In this document: positions 9,901 through 19,480 of the stretch, in pieces
Layout: every line of letters starts with the position of its first letter
How positions within the stretch are numbered: position 1 is the stretch's first letter
Assembly: GCF_047495875.1 (NCBI RefSeq)
Contig: NC_092463.1
Coordinates: 2,613,057-2,677,056, forward strand
From: Pithys albifrons albifrons
Taxonomy: Eukaryota; Chordata; Aves; Passeriformes; Thamnophilidae
Direction of reading: 5' to 3'
Length of the DNA stretch: 64,000 bases
The notes under the pieces: generated by a model
Database searches by the model: none
Seen by the model: the letters and a program-made list of their open reading frames with translations, nothing else
What the model was told of the DNA's origin: nothing
Made by a program: the position numbers and the translations under genes

Positions 9901-12900
9901 CAGGTGAGGGGTTGACTGGGCTATGCCCATGGGGCACAGGAGTCAGGGACAACCCGAGCTGAGGGCTGGCACTTACGCACACACGCCTGCCCGTCCCCCG
10001 CCGGCTGGTACCCACTGCGGCACTCGCACCGGTAACTGCCCGGCATGTTCAGGCACAGGGTGAAGGCACCGCACTGGCTCAGGCCCTCGGCACACTCGTC
10101 CACATCTAGAGGAAGGGGGACACACCAGACACCCATTTTTGGAGTCTGGCTGCTCCTGGTCTCGGGGGAAATATCATTCCCCATGCTGCCCATCCCACAT
10201 CTGCCACACCCTCCACCTCCACGATGCTCCTGGAGTGCTCCTCCAAGAACCCACAGCCACCTGCCTCAGTTTACCCCCATATCCTTGGTGAAGCTCCAGG
10301 ACACCACAAGTGCTGCAATGCCATGGCACATCCCAGCATCCCAAATGCCCGTGGCCACTGTGGTTCCCAAAAGGTGACAGGTTTCACCAGCCCCTCTCAG
10401 CATCGTCCCACAGCCCTGCTCACCTCGGCAGCCCCGTCTGTCTCTGTGGTACCCGGCTGGGCACTCACACATGTACTCCATCCCCACACCGGGCTGGCAG
10501 CGTGCTGGTGCCTCGCACGCATGTGTGCCGTCATGGCACGGGCTCACTGGGGGATTCCCGGCACCATCTGCGGGCACAGCTGGATGTTAGAGGAGAAAAA
10601 GAGGTCTGGGAGACACAGGGAGTGACCATTCCCACTTATATCTGACACAGGCATCACTGCAGCACCCACAGGGGGAACCACGGCCATGCCACCCAATGCC
10701 ATGCCAGGAGTCCTGAGGCTCAAGCTCCTTAAAAAAGAGAATCACAGGATCAGACTATGTTGAGTTGGAAGGGACCCACAAGGATCATTGAGCCCAACTA
10801 TCAGCCCTGCACAGGACCATCCCAAAGAGCCACACCATGTGCCTGAGAGTATCATCCAAACATTCCTTGAGCTCCGGCAGCCTTGGGGCTGTGTCCACTG
10901 CCTTGGGCAGCCTGTTCAGTGCCCAACCACCCTCTGGGGAAAGAATCTTTTTCTAATATCCAACCTAACCCTCCCCTGACACATTCAGGGGCCCTGTCGT
11001 TGGTCCCCACAGAGCAGAGATCAGCGCCTGCCTCTCCTCTTCCCCTCATGAGGAGGTTGTAACTGCAACGAGGTCCCCTCTCTTTGGGCTGTTTTTGGGC
11101 AAAGAGAGCACACCACTGCAGCTTTGAGAGCAGGCAGAACCCAGCATTCCCCGGTGGAGGCTGGCACCCTGGATTGGCACAGGGGTGGGTGCTGCTGCCC
11201 ACCTTGTGCTGAGCCGATGCGGGCGGCCAGGGCGTAGCGCAGGACGTGCTCCTGGCTGTCGTAGAGGGCGAAGGCACGTGCCACGCTGAGCTGCTGCTGC
11301 GCGGGCAGGCGGGCGTGGGAGCAGCTGGAGAAGGTGATATTCTGTCGCAAGCGGTAGGACAAGGTCTGGTTGGCAGTTCCCGCAGCCACGACGTACTCCC
11401 ACTGACCCGAGGATGTCACGGCTGCCGGATGGCAAGGAAAACCCCATGGGATGTGGGAGAAACAGCTTCACGAATTGATGTGCCTTGGGTGTTTTCGGGT
11501 GTGCAGGGATGGCATGTGAGAAACTGAACCCGGGTGGGCACAGATCTTACCAGAGCTGGAGTAGTAGTAGAGTTCCTTGTAGGGAGTGATGTGGACAGTG
11601 ACGTTCTCTGGAAGAAACGGCACCTCACCCTGGATGTGTGTCTTGAGGCTCAAGTAATTGTCCGGTCCCAGGCCCTCGGCTGTCTGAGTGACCTGGACTG
11701 TCTCCCCTCCAGGGTAGAAGGTCACCTCTAGGCTCTGGGTGAATTCAGCACCTGGGCAGCAAAAAGGAACAGGCATCATTTTAGAGGGTTTTGGTATTTC
11801 AAGGGACTACAACCCCAAAGCATTCCAGCACACCTGTGAGGTGGAAGACCCACACCCTGTTGCTTTCCCTGCAGGCCATCCATCTCAGCTGTGCTGCAAA
11901 CCCATCCCAAAGATACCACTCCTGTTCCACACCCACCACTTCAGGACCCCAAGTGCAGCTCCAGTGCATATGGGGCTGAGTTTCACAAAGGAGCTCAGCA
12001 CCCTCACCTCACTCCCCTCCTTCCTCCAGGCTTTAAAAGGCTCCAGGGGCTGGAGAAGTTGACTCTGCTCCCCCTGCCCATCCTGCACAGCTGAACCTGG
12101 GGAAGCTGGAGAAGCCACAGAGCTGCCCTGAGCCCCTCATCACCCACCCCAAGCACCACATCACCCCACATGTGAGACAGATGACCTCCTTGGAGTGATG
12201 GCGCATCCCAGATCCCAGCTCACCAGTGATGCTGAAGCCATTCTCAGAGCCAGGCTCCTCCAGGGCGAAGAGCCAGGCAAAGAGCCCTCCGATGGGCAGG
12301 AGGGGCAGGAGGGCACGGCCAGCGGGCTGGGGCACCCCACTGATGGCTGTGTAGGCTCTGCCATCGCTGCCCACGATGTAGGCGTGCAGGTCCACGTCCT
12401 GGAAGCGGACGGATGCCCGTCCCACCGTCAGGCTCCCGCTCACCTTCCCGTTGAGGCGATGCACGGCCCCTGGGCAGGGAGACGGGCACCCCTGGCAGTG
12501 GCCACCCAGGCAAGGGCTGCCCGTCCCTGCTGCCCGCCCTGCGTACCTTCGGGCAGGCACTGCCGCCCGTTCCCATAGAAGGTGGCCTGGCAGTGGCAGC
12601 AGAAGCCGGTGGCATAGTCGGTGCAGAAGGCGTGCGGGGAGCAGCGCCCGTGGTGCTGGGCACACGTCTCCTTGCTGGAGGCACTGTAGGTGAACACTGG
12701 AGACAAGGGTTGGGGACAGGGTGACAAAGCCAGTCCTCATGAGGTGTGGGCACCTTGCCTCCTTAGCCCCCAGAAGCACCACCAGGAAAAGGACCAGCTG
12801 GCAGTGGTGTTTCACAGGGAAGTCACCCACGATGCAGAGGGGTGGTGGAGGGTTTGGAACCTGTTGCCTGATTTCAGGCAGATCTGACAGAGGGCAGGAG

Positions 12901-15900
12901 ATCAAGTTCCTAGGTATTTTTGGGAGACAGCCGGCTGGGCATGGGGCTTTGCTTCCCTAGGCAAGTCCTACAGTGACTCCACAGCTGGCTTGGTGGTGGG
13001 GAGGGCAAAAAGGCCAACCATGTCCCTGTGCCAGGACCTGTCCCCTGAGCATCCCACCCCCCGAGTTTCCCTCCTTTTTCACTGGTAAACCCAGCAGGTA
13101 GGGATGTATGGCTCCAGCAGCCCTTTGGCAGCAGGATTTGGCTGGGAGGAGAGGAGCTGGAAGGGCAGCAGCTTGGCAGGAGTGACTCCAGTCCACACTC
13201 ACCCCTGAACCACCTGCTTGGGAAGGGACGAACTTGTAGCGAGGGGCCTTTTTTAGGGAGCCACCCTCTATGAGCCATGCCCATTGGGTTATTCTCCCCC
13301 TTTGGTCACCATCCCTGCTGGGTCATTGTCCCTGTGGGGTCATTGGAGGGGCTGTGGCCACTCACCATCAGGGTTGAAATGCACGTCCTCCTCCACACCG
13401 ACACCGTGGTGCCCGGAGCTGTAGGAAGAGGGGTTGGCGGAATAGCTCTGCTGGGTGCCACCGTTCCCGTCAGGATGCAGCCAGTGGCTCTGCTCCTGGG
13501 CCTCCCTCCTCTCAGGGACAAAGCCCAGGAGCACTGGGGTGCGGGATCCATGGCTGGGATGATGCCTGGGCAGCTCTGTGGACGCGTGGTCAGCATGGCT
13601 GTAGAGCGTGTGGGTGTAGTCGGGGTCAGGATGCACAGGGAGGCTCTGCGGCATTCCAGGACCAGCTCCCTCACTGCCTCCCAGCTCCACATGGTCCATG
13701 CTGCCCACACGGAAGACCCACACTCCAGGTACTCCTGTGTTGCTCTCCCTGCAGACAGCAGCACACATGAACATCCATCACAGGCATGCTGGGAAACCCA
13801 TACCAAAAGTGCTCCTGCTCCACACCAGCCCTCCAGGAGCCCAAACACAGCTCCAGTGCACAAGAGGTTGAGGTCCCAGTGCAGCACCTCCAGCTCAGGC
13901 CCACTCCTTCTTTCAGCCTTTGAAAGGCCACAGGGCTGGGAGAAGGTGACCCTGTTCCTCCTGCCCATCCCGCACAGCCCCCCCTGCCCACGCACCGCTC
14001 CAGGTTCCTCAGAGCCTGCTCGCTGCTGGCCAGGCTGTGGAACAGCCCATCCCTCTTCGGGTCATCGCCGTCTCCCCAGCTGAAGCCCACCCTGGCTGGC
14101 AGCTCCAGCTGGACATTGTAGGACTCCTTGGGTCGTGTCCCCAGGAACTGGAGGCCGCCATTGGGATAGAGGAAGATGGTGTAGGTGTCCTCATCGTTGT
14201 AGGCTATGACTGCCTGGAAGGTGTTGAGCTGCCAAAGGGAGAGCAGGACAGATGGATGTCATGGAGGGGCAGGAAGATCCCAGCAGAGGACTGAGATGGG
14301 AAGGAGACCAGGGATGTGACAGGCAGCTTGCCACACACCACAGCCTATGGAAGCATCCCAAAAGAGCCCTCCATCAGAGAGCATATCTATGGAGACAGGC
14401 TGGAAGAGTTGGGATTTTCCAGCCTGGAGAAGATAAAGCTCTGGCAGACCTTAAGGCCCCTTCCAGTGCTTAAAGGGGCTCCAAGAGAGCTGGAGAGGGA
14501 CTTTGGAGAAGGGCATGGAGGGACAGAACAAGGGAGAATGGCTTCCCACTACCAGACAGTAGGGTTAGAGAGGATAATGGGAAGAAACTCTTCCCTATGA
14601 GGGTGGGGAGGCCCCGGCACAGGTTGTCCAGGGAAGTTGTGGCTGCCCCTGCGTCCCTGGAAGTGTCAAAAGCCAGGTTGGATGGGGCTTCAAGTAACCT
14701 GGTCTAGTGGAAGGTGTAGAGGGTTGGAACGAGATGGGCTTTAAGGTCCCTTTCAACCCAAACCATTCTGGAATTCTGTGATTCTACGATCAGCCTGCAG
14801 AGATGTCCTGGGGAAGAGCAGGGGCTGCTCATACAGAACCAAACTCCAAGTGTAACATCCTGAGTAGATGCTCAGCATCCTCACAGGATGCCATGGAAGA
14901 GCCAGGCCACACCCTCAGTGCAGGGGTGTGCCTTGGAGGTGCCACAGGGAGGTGACAGTCCAGCCCCACGCCCAGGAGCCTCCCTGGCCATATAAGCCCT
15001 GCACCGGGTTGGTGCTGAAGCCTGAGAGCCCTCACTCCTGTTTCCCAGCAGCCTCCCTCCATCCCCATCAGCACCAGAGGAAAACCCGCACCCCCTGTTT
15101 CTCCTGGAGAACAATTTTAGCCTGGTTTCCTCCGGAAAAAACACGCCCGTGCTCTCGGCTTCCCCACACCCATACATCCCGCTATAGGCACGCTGGCCGC
15201 CTGCCCTGCCAGCCCTGCGAGCCTTGGGGCAGTGCCAGGGAGCGGGATCACAGCAACAACCCATGGATGGGGAGGCTGCGGAGCCAGCACAACCCTCCCG
15301 AGCCGCCGGAGAATCCACACACCCATCGCGGTCACCCCAAACGCGGAGAAACCAACCCCACACACCTCCTGCTCCCCGCAAAAATAACCGTGAGCACGCA
15401 GCCCTTCCCAGCGAGCGGCTGGAAGCGGCACACAGGAACGGCGCCCGAGCGAAAGAAAAATTATTAAAATCTCAGTTTTCCACCCGGAGCAGCGGGAGGG
15501 AGGGGTGGGGGCTCCCCCCGCGCCGTCCCCAAGCGCCAACCCCGATTTTGGGGCGCAGGGTCCTCGGGGCATCGCGACACTTCCCGGCAGCCCCGCGGGA
15601 TATAAAGAGCCTTGTTGTGCACGTCGCACACTCGGGCATTCAGAGACCTCGAAAAGGCGGCCAAAAAGCTGGGAAGGGGGGGATAACCCCCACCCTCCCC
15701 GGGGCTGGATTCCTCCCCCACGCAGCCAAATCGCAGCAGCAGCTGCAGGACTGTTTTGTTGGGTGGTGGGTGGTGAGGGGGACGCGGTGGGTGACATCGA
15801 CGTGCTGGCATGGTGGGATGGAGGGAAGGAGAGGGGGAAGCCCCCCCCGGCTGCTCCCGGCAAAGAGCTGCAAAGGGCAAATTCCAGCCCCAAAGGGCAA

Positions 15901-18882
15901 GTCTTGCTCCTACAGAAACGGGGTCAGCTCTCGTCCCGCTCTGCAGCCCAGGAAGGCGTCACTGCAGGGATCAGGAGCGTGTCCCAAGGAGTTGGAGGGG
16001 ACAGAGCACTGCCACAGCACTGCCAGACTCCTCATCCAGGCAGGACCCCCAAAGCAGGAGTGTGGGGACCCCAGAGACCCCCACCTTAACTCAGGTTTCT
16101 GCTTTTGAGGTTCAAAAAGGATGAGCCATAACTTTCCAAAGCAGGGGGGAAAGGCTTCGGAGTCAATCCTGGTTCTGAGCAGTGGGAGGGCAGCATTTCC
16201 ATAAATGCCACATTTGGTCAGAAAAAAAAGTGGTGTCTGGGGAGGATTTTAGCAGAAGGGGGAGCTCAGCAAAGCACAGGCAAAAGCTGCACTCCAACGA
16301 GTGTTGAATGAAGCTTTCCCTGGAGCTGGTGTTTCCAAACAAGATCAGTTTCATTTTAAAACCTGATCCAGCTTCTCAGAGAGGAGAAAAAAAAAAAAAG
16401 GGAAGAGAAAAAAGAGGAGGCTGCATTTTCGATGGCCGTGAGGTCGCTGCGAGGCCCCTGATGGCATCTCTTCAGCTGTTTTCCCAAGTTTTAAATTAGA
16501 GGAAAAAATGTGCCTTGTTTCCTTCCAAACCTCGGTTTCTTCCTCTGCTTGGCTTCTCTCTCAGCATACCCACAAATGAAGGGCCTCAGAGCAGGGGGAT
16601 GGATGGCAGAGATGGCTCCTGGTGATCCTTGGGGACCTGGTGGCTGCTGATGGGCTTTGGGATCAGCCCACCCCACCACAGTGAGAGCTCATCAACCATC
16701 ACACAGCTCTGGCTGTCCATCACCAGGGTTTTCCTCTTGCAGCTCAAGATATCCAGCTCATTTCAAGGAGTCCATCATGCTGGCAGAGCGTCACTGTCAC
16801 CTCCTCAGCACATCATCACCCTGATGTGACACTTCATGTCCCCGTGTTTTCAGGGAAAGGCAGTGCTGTAGGTCCACCCATGCAGGAGCCTTATCAGCTC
16901 TGTGGGTGGAGAGCACAGGTCACCCCCCCCGACCTGGCAGACCACCTATGAGCTTGTTTTCCAGGCACAAAATCAATCCATGGTGGAAACTCTGAAGCCG
17001 GTTCCTCGCCAGCAGCATAATCAGCACAGGGGCAGAAGGAAGGACCAGCCCCAAGCCACTGGCAAAGGTCAGGAGCATAATGGAGTGGACCTGTGGCTTC
17101 TCCCAGCTGCCCCTGCAAATCCAGAGCCACCAGCACTGGAAAGTTTTGCCTGAAAAGAATCACTGAATCCTGGAATGGTTTGGGTTGGAAGGGACCTTAA
17201 AGCTCATCCAGTTCCACACCCCTGCCATGGGCAGGGACACTTTCCACTAGACCAGATTGCTCCAAGCCAGGCCACCCTGGCCTTGAACATTTCCAGGGAT
17301 GAAGCACCCACAGCTTCTCTGGGCAACTTGTGCCAGGGCCCCCCAACCCTCACACAGCCAGGAATTTCTTTCCAGTCTCTAATCTGATCAATGTGAAGCC
17401 ATTCACCCCTGTCCTGTCACTCCATGCCCTTGCACAAGCACCTCCAACCACGGAGCTGAAGGCAACCTCTAAACCTCTTCTGCCCATCAGCAAAGCCAAC
17501 AGCCCCACCACCGCCACAGCTCTGAGCACAGAGGAAAAGCTCCATGTTCCCCCTGGAGCTCATCCAAGGATGCATGGAAGGACCCATCATCCAGCTGCCC
17601 AGAGAGAAGAGACTGGGCATTCTGGATGCCACAAGAGGAAGGCTCATCTTCTCATGACATGCAGGATGGGAATCCAAGCTCAGCCTGTTGGCCTCACCTT
17701 CGTGGAGGGCTCATTGTCCTGGGAGAGCTCCTGGTAGGCTCCCACATCCTCCCAGGTGGCAATGAAGGCATTGGTGGGCACAAAGGAGCCGGCAGTGCGG
17801 GGGAATCCAGCCTGGATGTATCCCACAGCCTGGTCCAGCACGTCTGGAGAGTCATCTTGGCGGTAGTAGATGTTCCCTCTGTCCCCGGAGGTGTCGAGGT
17901 CGGCCAGGAAGGGAGCGATGACAGGGAAGTCTGTGGGGAAATCGTCATCCACGTACTGGGTCTCCCTGGGAAAATCCTGGGTGGAGATGACCCCGTTGGT
18001 CCCCACCTGCAGGGAGAGCAGGGCAGGGTGCTCAGGAGCTGCAAAGGTGCCACCACCACCGGTCCCCCCACCGTATCCCCCCCTCCTCGGTGGAGTGAGA
18101 GCCCCGAGGCCGCGTGGCCCCATCCGGCCCGGGAGAAAACAAAGACCTCGGGCTACTCCATCCCCCAGGGAGCTGCAGCTCAGGGGCCATCCCAGCTGCA
18201 GCCGCTGCTGGCAGGGGAACAGCTGCGAAGGAGAAAGCCCTCTTGTTCCTCCACAGCCGGAGACACCGGGCAGGACACAACGAGAAAGGGGAGAATGGAT
18301 GGAGGAAAGGGGTGGATGGAGAAAAGACACGTGTGGTGTGACAGCAAAGACGCACACGGAGGGACCGGAGTGGGGAGCAGGAGGAAGGGGTGACAAAGCC
18401 TGGAAGGAAGAGAGTAAGTAGGAGGAAGGACGGAAAGATGGAGGGGTGCAAAGCCAGAAGGAGGGAGATGGGACAGAGCGATGGAGAGTGTAAAGATGGA
18501 GCGACACGGAGGGATGGAGGAAGAAAGGGACAGAGAGGGTGGAGGGATGGGAAAGAGGGAAGATTGAGGGACAGAGGGAGATGATGGAGAGGAGGAAGCG
18601 GGGCTGGGAGGAAGAGCGGCCGGGGGGAAGGAAGGCAGGGGAGGGGAGCGGGGAGAGGGTTCGGGGCCAGCCGGGACTCACGTAGAGGCGGCGGGCGGCG
18701 CGGCCGTAGAGGCGCAGGGCGCGGCGGAGCGGCACCGCGGGCGAGCTCTCGTCATCCCCGGCCCGGAGCCGGGCATCGCCCCTGGCCGGGCCGTGCGGGA
18801 GCAGCCCCGGGCGGGGCAGGGCTGCCCCCACCGCCAGCACCGCCGCCAGCACCGCCGCCAGCACCGCCGCCAGCGCCCGCAT
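3807..18882 (-). CDS. NID2: NID2, nidogen-2 (21 coding exons, 1361 aa predicted)
   Basis: Nidogen-2 is a secreted basement-membrane glycoprotein that links laminin, collagen IV and perlecan. The 21 exons I assembled all have GT-AG boundaries and compatible phases and sum to 4086 nt including the stop. Human NID2 is about 1375 aa. Domain order is signal peptide (1-20), NIDO (about 90-255), Gly/Ser/His-rich linker (to about 375), EGF-1 (376-425), G2F beta-barrel (426-647), EGF-2 (648-695), Ca-binding EGF-3 (696-738), EGF-4 (739-786), Ca-binding EGF-5 (787-826), and three thyroglobulin type-1 domains (827-906, 907-985, 986-1059). A short Pro-rich linker, a YWTD/LDLR-B beta-propeller (about 1117-1311, laminin-binding in the family) and a short C-terminus follow. 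Oddities are a third Ty-1 domain, a shortened linker, two RGD motifs and a longer C-terminal tail than human. NID1 is excluded by the second Ty-1 domain and by synteny. Confidence 0.97.
4674..4797 (-). CDS. NID2: NID2 exon 20
   Basis: Encodes [20 protein letters not shown] and ends HTDWRR, part of the beta-propeller. Acceptor TTTGAACAG, donor GTGAGG, ends in phase 2. It aligns nearly residue for residue with human. Confidence 0.94.
4855..5085 (-). mobile_element. CR1 fragment in NID2 intron 19
   Basis: Plus-strand text such as AGAAGGGACCCATAAGGATC and TCTTTGAGCTCTGGCAGCC is the reverse complement of a CR1 3' region, so the element lies on the minus strand, the same strand as NID2. Confidence 0.85.
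5098..5332 (-). mobile_element. CR1 fragment abutting the NID2 exon 19 donor
   Basis: A second CR1 of a different subfamily, with the GCCACATCCACATGGCTTTT and TTTCCATGAAGAAATTTCTC blocks. Its 5' end lies about 15 bases from the end of exon 19. With the previous element it makes up almost all of intron 19. Confidence 0.85.
5347..5504 (-). CDS. NID2: NID2 exon 19 (propeller)
   Basis: Encodes [20 protein letters not shown] and [20 protein letters not shown], with YWTD and CWAD repeats of LDLR class B. Acceptor CCCCAAG, donor GTAAGG. Confidence 0.95.
5996..6167 (-). CDS. NID2: NID2 exon 18 (propeller)
   Basis: Encodes [20 protein letters not shown] and ends [14 protein letters not shown]. It contains an FWTD repeat of the LDLR-B propeller. 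Donor GTGAGC, phase 2. Confidence 0.95.
6355..6484 (-). CDS. NID2: NID2 exon 17 (propeller)
   Basis: Encodes [20 protein letters not shown] and [20 protein letters not shown], the start of the six-bladed beta-propeller. It begins in phase 0 and ends in phase 1 with donor GTGTGT. Confidence 0.95.
7119..7392 (-). mobile_element. CR1 fragment in NID2 intron 16
   Basis: Typical reverse-complement CR1 3' end starting at AGAATCCCAGAATGGTTTGA and running to the TCCTGTCACTCC block. Confidence 0.9.
7605..7774 (-). CDS. NID2: NID2 exon 16 (linker to propeller)
   Basis: Encodes [20 protein letters not shown] and ends [13 protein letters not shown]. It completes the last Cys codon of Ty-1c (T|GT). Donor GTACGG after a phase-0 end is the least typical donor of the gene. 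Confidence 0.92.
7919..8140 (-). CDS. NID2: NID2 exon 15 (thyroglobulin type-1 domain c)
   Basis: Encodes [18 protein letters not shown] and a second half with QCHG and CWCV, the Ty-1 hallmarks. It aligns with the second Ty-1 domain of human NID2 (CERWRENLLEHYGG). Donor GTAAGA. Confidence 0.95.
8271..8507 (-). CDS. NID2: NID2 exon 14 (extra thyroglobulin type-1 domain b)
   Basis: 237 nt encoding a complete Ty-1 domain with [20 protein letters not shown] and [19 protein letters not shown]. The C-terminal 45 or so residues are identical to exon 13. The reading frame, acceptor (GCCAGCAG) and donor (GTCAGT) are intact, so it can be spliced in without a frameshift. This looks like a tandem exon duplicate. 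Confidence 0.9.
8812..9055 (-). mobile_element. CR1 fragment in NID2 intron 13
   Basis: Reverse-complement CR1 of the subfamily with the GGAGATCGTCCAGTCCAACC and GGGAGATTCCACACCCTCCC blocks. It lies between the two near-identical Ty-1 exons. Confidence 0.88.
9209..9448 (-). CDS. NID2: NID2 exon 13 (thyroglobulin type-1 domain a)
   Basis: 240 nt encoding [15 protein letters not shown] and then the same core as exon 14. It aligns with the first Ty-1 domain of human NID2 (LTPCEQQQ...). Acceptor GGTGGCAG, donor GTCAGT. Confidence 0.94.
9537..9656 (-). CDS. NID2: NID2 exon 12 (calcium-binding EGF)
   Basis: Encodes [20 protein letters not shown] and ends [12 protein letters not shown]. The DVDEC start and C-x-N-x4-F-x-C-x-C pattern mark a Ca-binding EGF domain with an Asn hydroxylation consensus. 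Confidence 0.95.
9748..9891 (-). CDS. NID2: NID2 exon 11 (EGF-like, with RGD)
   Basis: Encodes [18 protein letters not shown] followed by [20 protein letters not shown]. It contains an RGD tripeptide at about residues 765-767 where human has HHGGS. Donor GTATGT. Confidence 0.94.
9977..10105 (-). CDS. NID2: NID2 exon 10 (calcium-binding EGF)
   Basis: Encodes [20 protein letters not shown] and [20 protein letters not shown]. The DVDEC and C-x-N-x4-Y-x-C-x-C signatures are present. Donor GTAAGT leaves one base of the next codon. Confidence 0.95.
10424..10567 (-). CDS. NID2: NID2 exon 9 (EGF-like)
   Basis: Encodes [20 protein letters not shown] and [18 protein letters not shown], a six-cysteine EGF module without the calcium-binding DxDEC start. 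Confidence 0.94.
10738..10985 (-). mobile_element. CR1 fragment in NID2 intron 8
   Basis: Reverse-complement CR1 beginning AGAATCACAGGATCAGACTA and ending at the ACCTAACCCTCCCCTGACAC block. Confidence 0.88.
11203..11421 (-). CDS. NID2: NID2 exon 8 (G2F domain)
   Basis: Encodes [20 protein letters not shown] and ends [14 protein letters not shown]. It holds N-glycosylation sequons NQT and NIT. This is the end of the nidogen G2 beta-barrel. Confidence 0.94.
11551..11751 (-). CDS. NID2: NID2 exon 7 (G2F domain)
   Basis: Encodes [20 protein letters not shown] and ends [15 protein letters not shown]. It matches the human segment with TFYPGEETVRITQTAEGL. Confidence 0.95.
11825..12092 (-). pseudogene. 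Relic duplicate of NID2 intron 3 plus the start of exon 4
   Basis: In intron 6, the plus-strand stretch aligns in the same orientation with 13690-13979. Shared blocks are GTGGAAGACCCACAC / CGGAAGACCCACAC, TGTTGCTYTCCCTGCAG, CAGCTCCAGTGCA and CCTGCCCATCCYGCACAGC. The copy therefore contains a decayed exon 4 acceptor and about 45 bases of exon 4, followed by the 3' intron. It has small deletions and is not expected to be coding. Confidence 0.7.
12224..12469 (-). CDS. NID2: NID2 exon 6 (G2F domain)
   Basis: Encodes [15 protein letters not shown] and [20 protein letters not shown], ending [13 protein letters not shown]. This is the first part of the G2 beta-barrel, which binds collagen IV and perlecan in nidogens. 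Confidence 0.96.
12547..12696 (-). CDS. NID2: NID2 exon 5 (EGF-1)
   Basis: Encodes [20 protein letters not shown] and then a segment with [12 protein letters not shown]. It is near-identical to the human EGF-1 region ([13 protein letters not shown]). Confidence 0.96.
13366..13748 (-). CDS. NID2: NID2 exon 4 (end of NIDO and linker)
   Basis: Begins [16 protein letters not shown] (human GIPGVWAFHIGS), then runs into a low-complexity linker rich in P, S, H, G and E, ending HFNPDG. The linker is clearly shorter than in human. Acceptor CTGCAG, donor GTGAGT. Confidence 0.93.
13996..14228 (-). CDS. NID2: NID2 exon 3 (NIDO domain)
   Basis: Encodes [39 protein letters not shown] and [20 protein letters not shown]. 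It matches human LNTFQAVLASDGSDSYALF. Donor GTGCGT. Confidence 0.95.
14393..14790 (+). mobile_element. CR1 element in NID2 intron 2, antisense to the gene
   Basis: Sense CR1 3' region from GGGATTTTCCAGCCTGGAG through GGTTGTCCAGGGAAGTTGTG to the end block CCCAAACCATTCTGGAATTC. Confidence 0.92.
15140..15660 (+). promoter_or_regulatory. Intronic CpG-rich patch with TATA box (candidate promoter)
   Basis: A CpG-dense stretch inside NID2 intron 2, far from the NID2 promoter. It ends with GGGATATAAAGAGCC (TATAAA at 15601-15606) in a GC-rich setting, a plausible plus-strand core promoter with a start near 15632. A plus-strand frame (15224-16108) crosses it but I recognise no protein. Function is inferred only. 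Confidence 0.4.
17156..17450 (-). mobile_element. CR1 fragment in NID2 intron 2
   Basis: Reverse-complement CR1 3' end starting AGAATCACTGAATCCTGGAA and running to the TCCTGTCACTCC block. Confidence 0.9.
17698..18006 (-). CDS. NID2: NID2 exon 2 (NIDO domain start)
   Basis: 309 nt, phase 0 at both ends. Encodes [20 protein letters not shown], then [19 protein letters not shown] and [14 protein letters not shown], as in human. Acceptor CCCTGCAG, donor GTGAGG. Confidence 0.96.
18270..18660. repeat. Degenerate purine-rich tract in NID2 intron 1
   Basis: GGATGGA/GGAAGGA-like purine-rich sequence on the plus strand with no clean unit, making up more than half of the 675-bp intron 1. Confidence 0.6.
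18682..18882 (-). CDS. NID2: NID2 exon 1 (signal peptide and N-terminus)
   Basis: 67 codons from ATG at 18882-18880. A hydrophobic signal peptide made of LAAV repeats is followed by [20 protein letters not shown] and [18 protein letters not shown] and RRLYVGTNG align with human (EGDDESS, SNLYVGTNG). I chose this ATG because it starts immediately before the signal peptide; the frame is open upstream into GC-rich promoter sequence. An RGD lies at residues 34-36. Confidence 0.92.
18835..18870. repeat. 12-bp repeat encoding the NID2 signal-peptide core
   Basis: Three tandem copies of an ACCGCCGCCAGC-type unit on the plus strand, read as LAAV repeats on the minus strand. Confidence 0.85.
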
Positions 18883-19480
18883 CCCGCCGCCGGCCCACGG
18901 GACCCACGACGGCGCCGACCGGACCCGACGGGGCGAACCGGAGCGCAGGGACGGAGCGGGACGGACCCGACGGGGCAGCCCCGGCCCGGCGGAGGGAACC
19001 GGAGCCGGCGGGGCGGGGCGGGGCGTGGCCCGAGAGGGACGTGCCGCTATTGGACCCCCTGGCCCGGCCCCGGCCAATCGGGTCTCACCCCAAATTCCGT
19101 CCCGGGTTGCAGCCCGCCCTTCTCGCATCCCCCGCATCCTCCGGGTCGGTACCGGCATCCCAGGGCGGGCCGGGTACCACAGCCGCGGCATCTCCAGGGG
19201 GCATCCCGGGGATTGGCACCCCGGAGTGCCGGTGTCTCCTCCTGGGAAGGGAGAGTGGGATCCCCGCTTCGGGCCCCCCGGAGCTCCGCATCACACCCAC
19301 CCCCCGCCTGGCTGCAACCCCCCCGGGGCCGGGCCCGCGTCCAGTCGGGGTCGGGGTCGGGGCCGGGGCCGGGGCCGGGGCCGGGGCCGCGGCGTGGGCG
19401 GGAGGCAGAGGCCGCTTCCCGCTCGCTCCCTCGGATCCCGCTCCCTTGAGCAGGGAAGAAACGTGACTCCTCATCCACAG

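Larger units (their letters stand above)
18600..19480 (-). promoter_or_regulatory. NID2: NID2 CpG-rich promoter region
   Basis: Very GC- and CpG-rich sequence spanning exon 1 and about 600 bases upstream. It includes a GGGGCCG-type run near 19346-19390 with G-quadruplex potential. No TATA box is evident. The transcription start is not determinable by eye. Confidence 0.75.

Noticed and set aside
15224..16108. 294-residue plus-strand frame in NID2 intron 2
   Set aside because: It lies in CpG-rich sequence where stops are rare. No homology I recognise. Kept only as part of the promoter finding.
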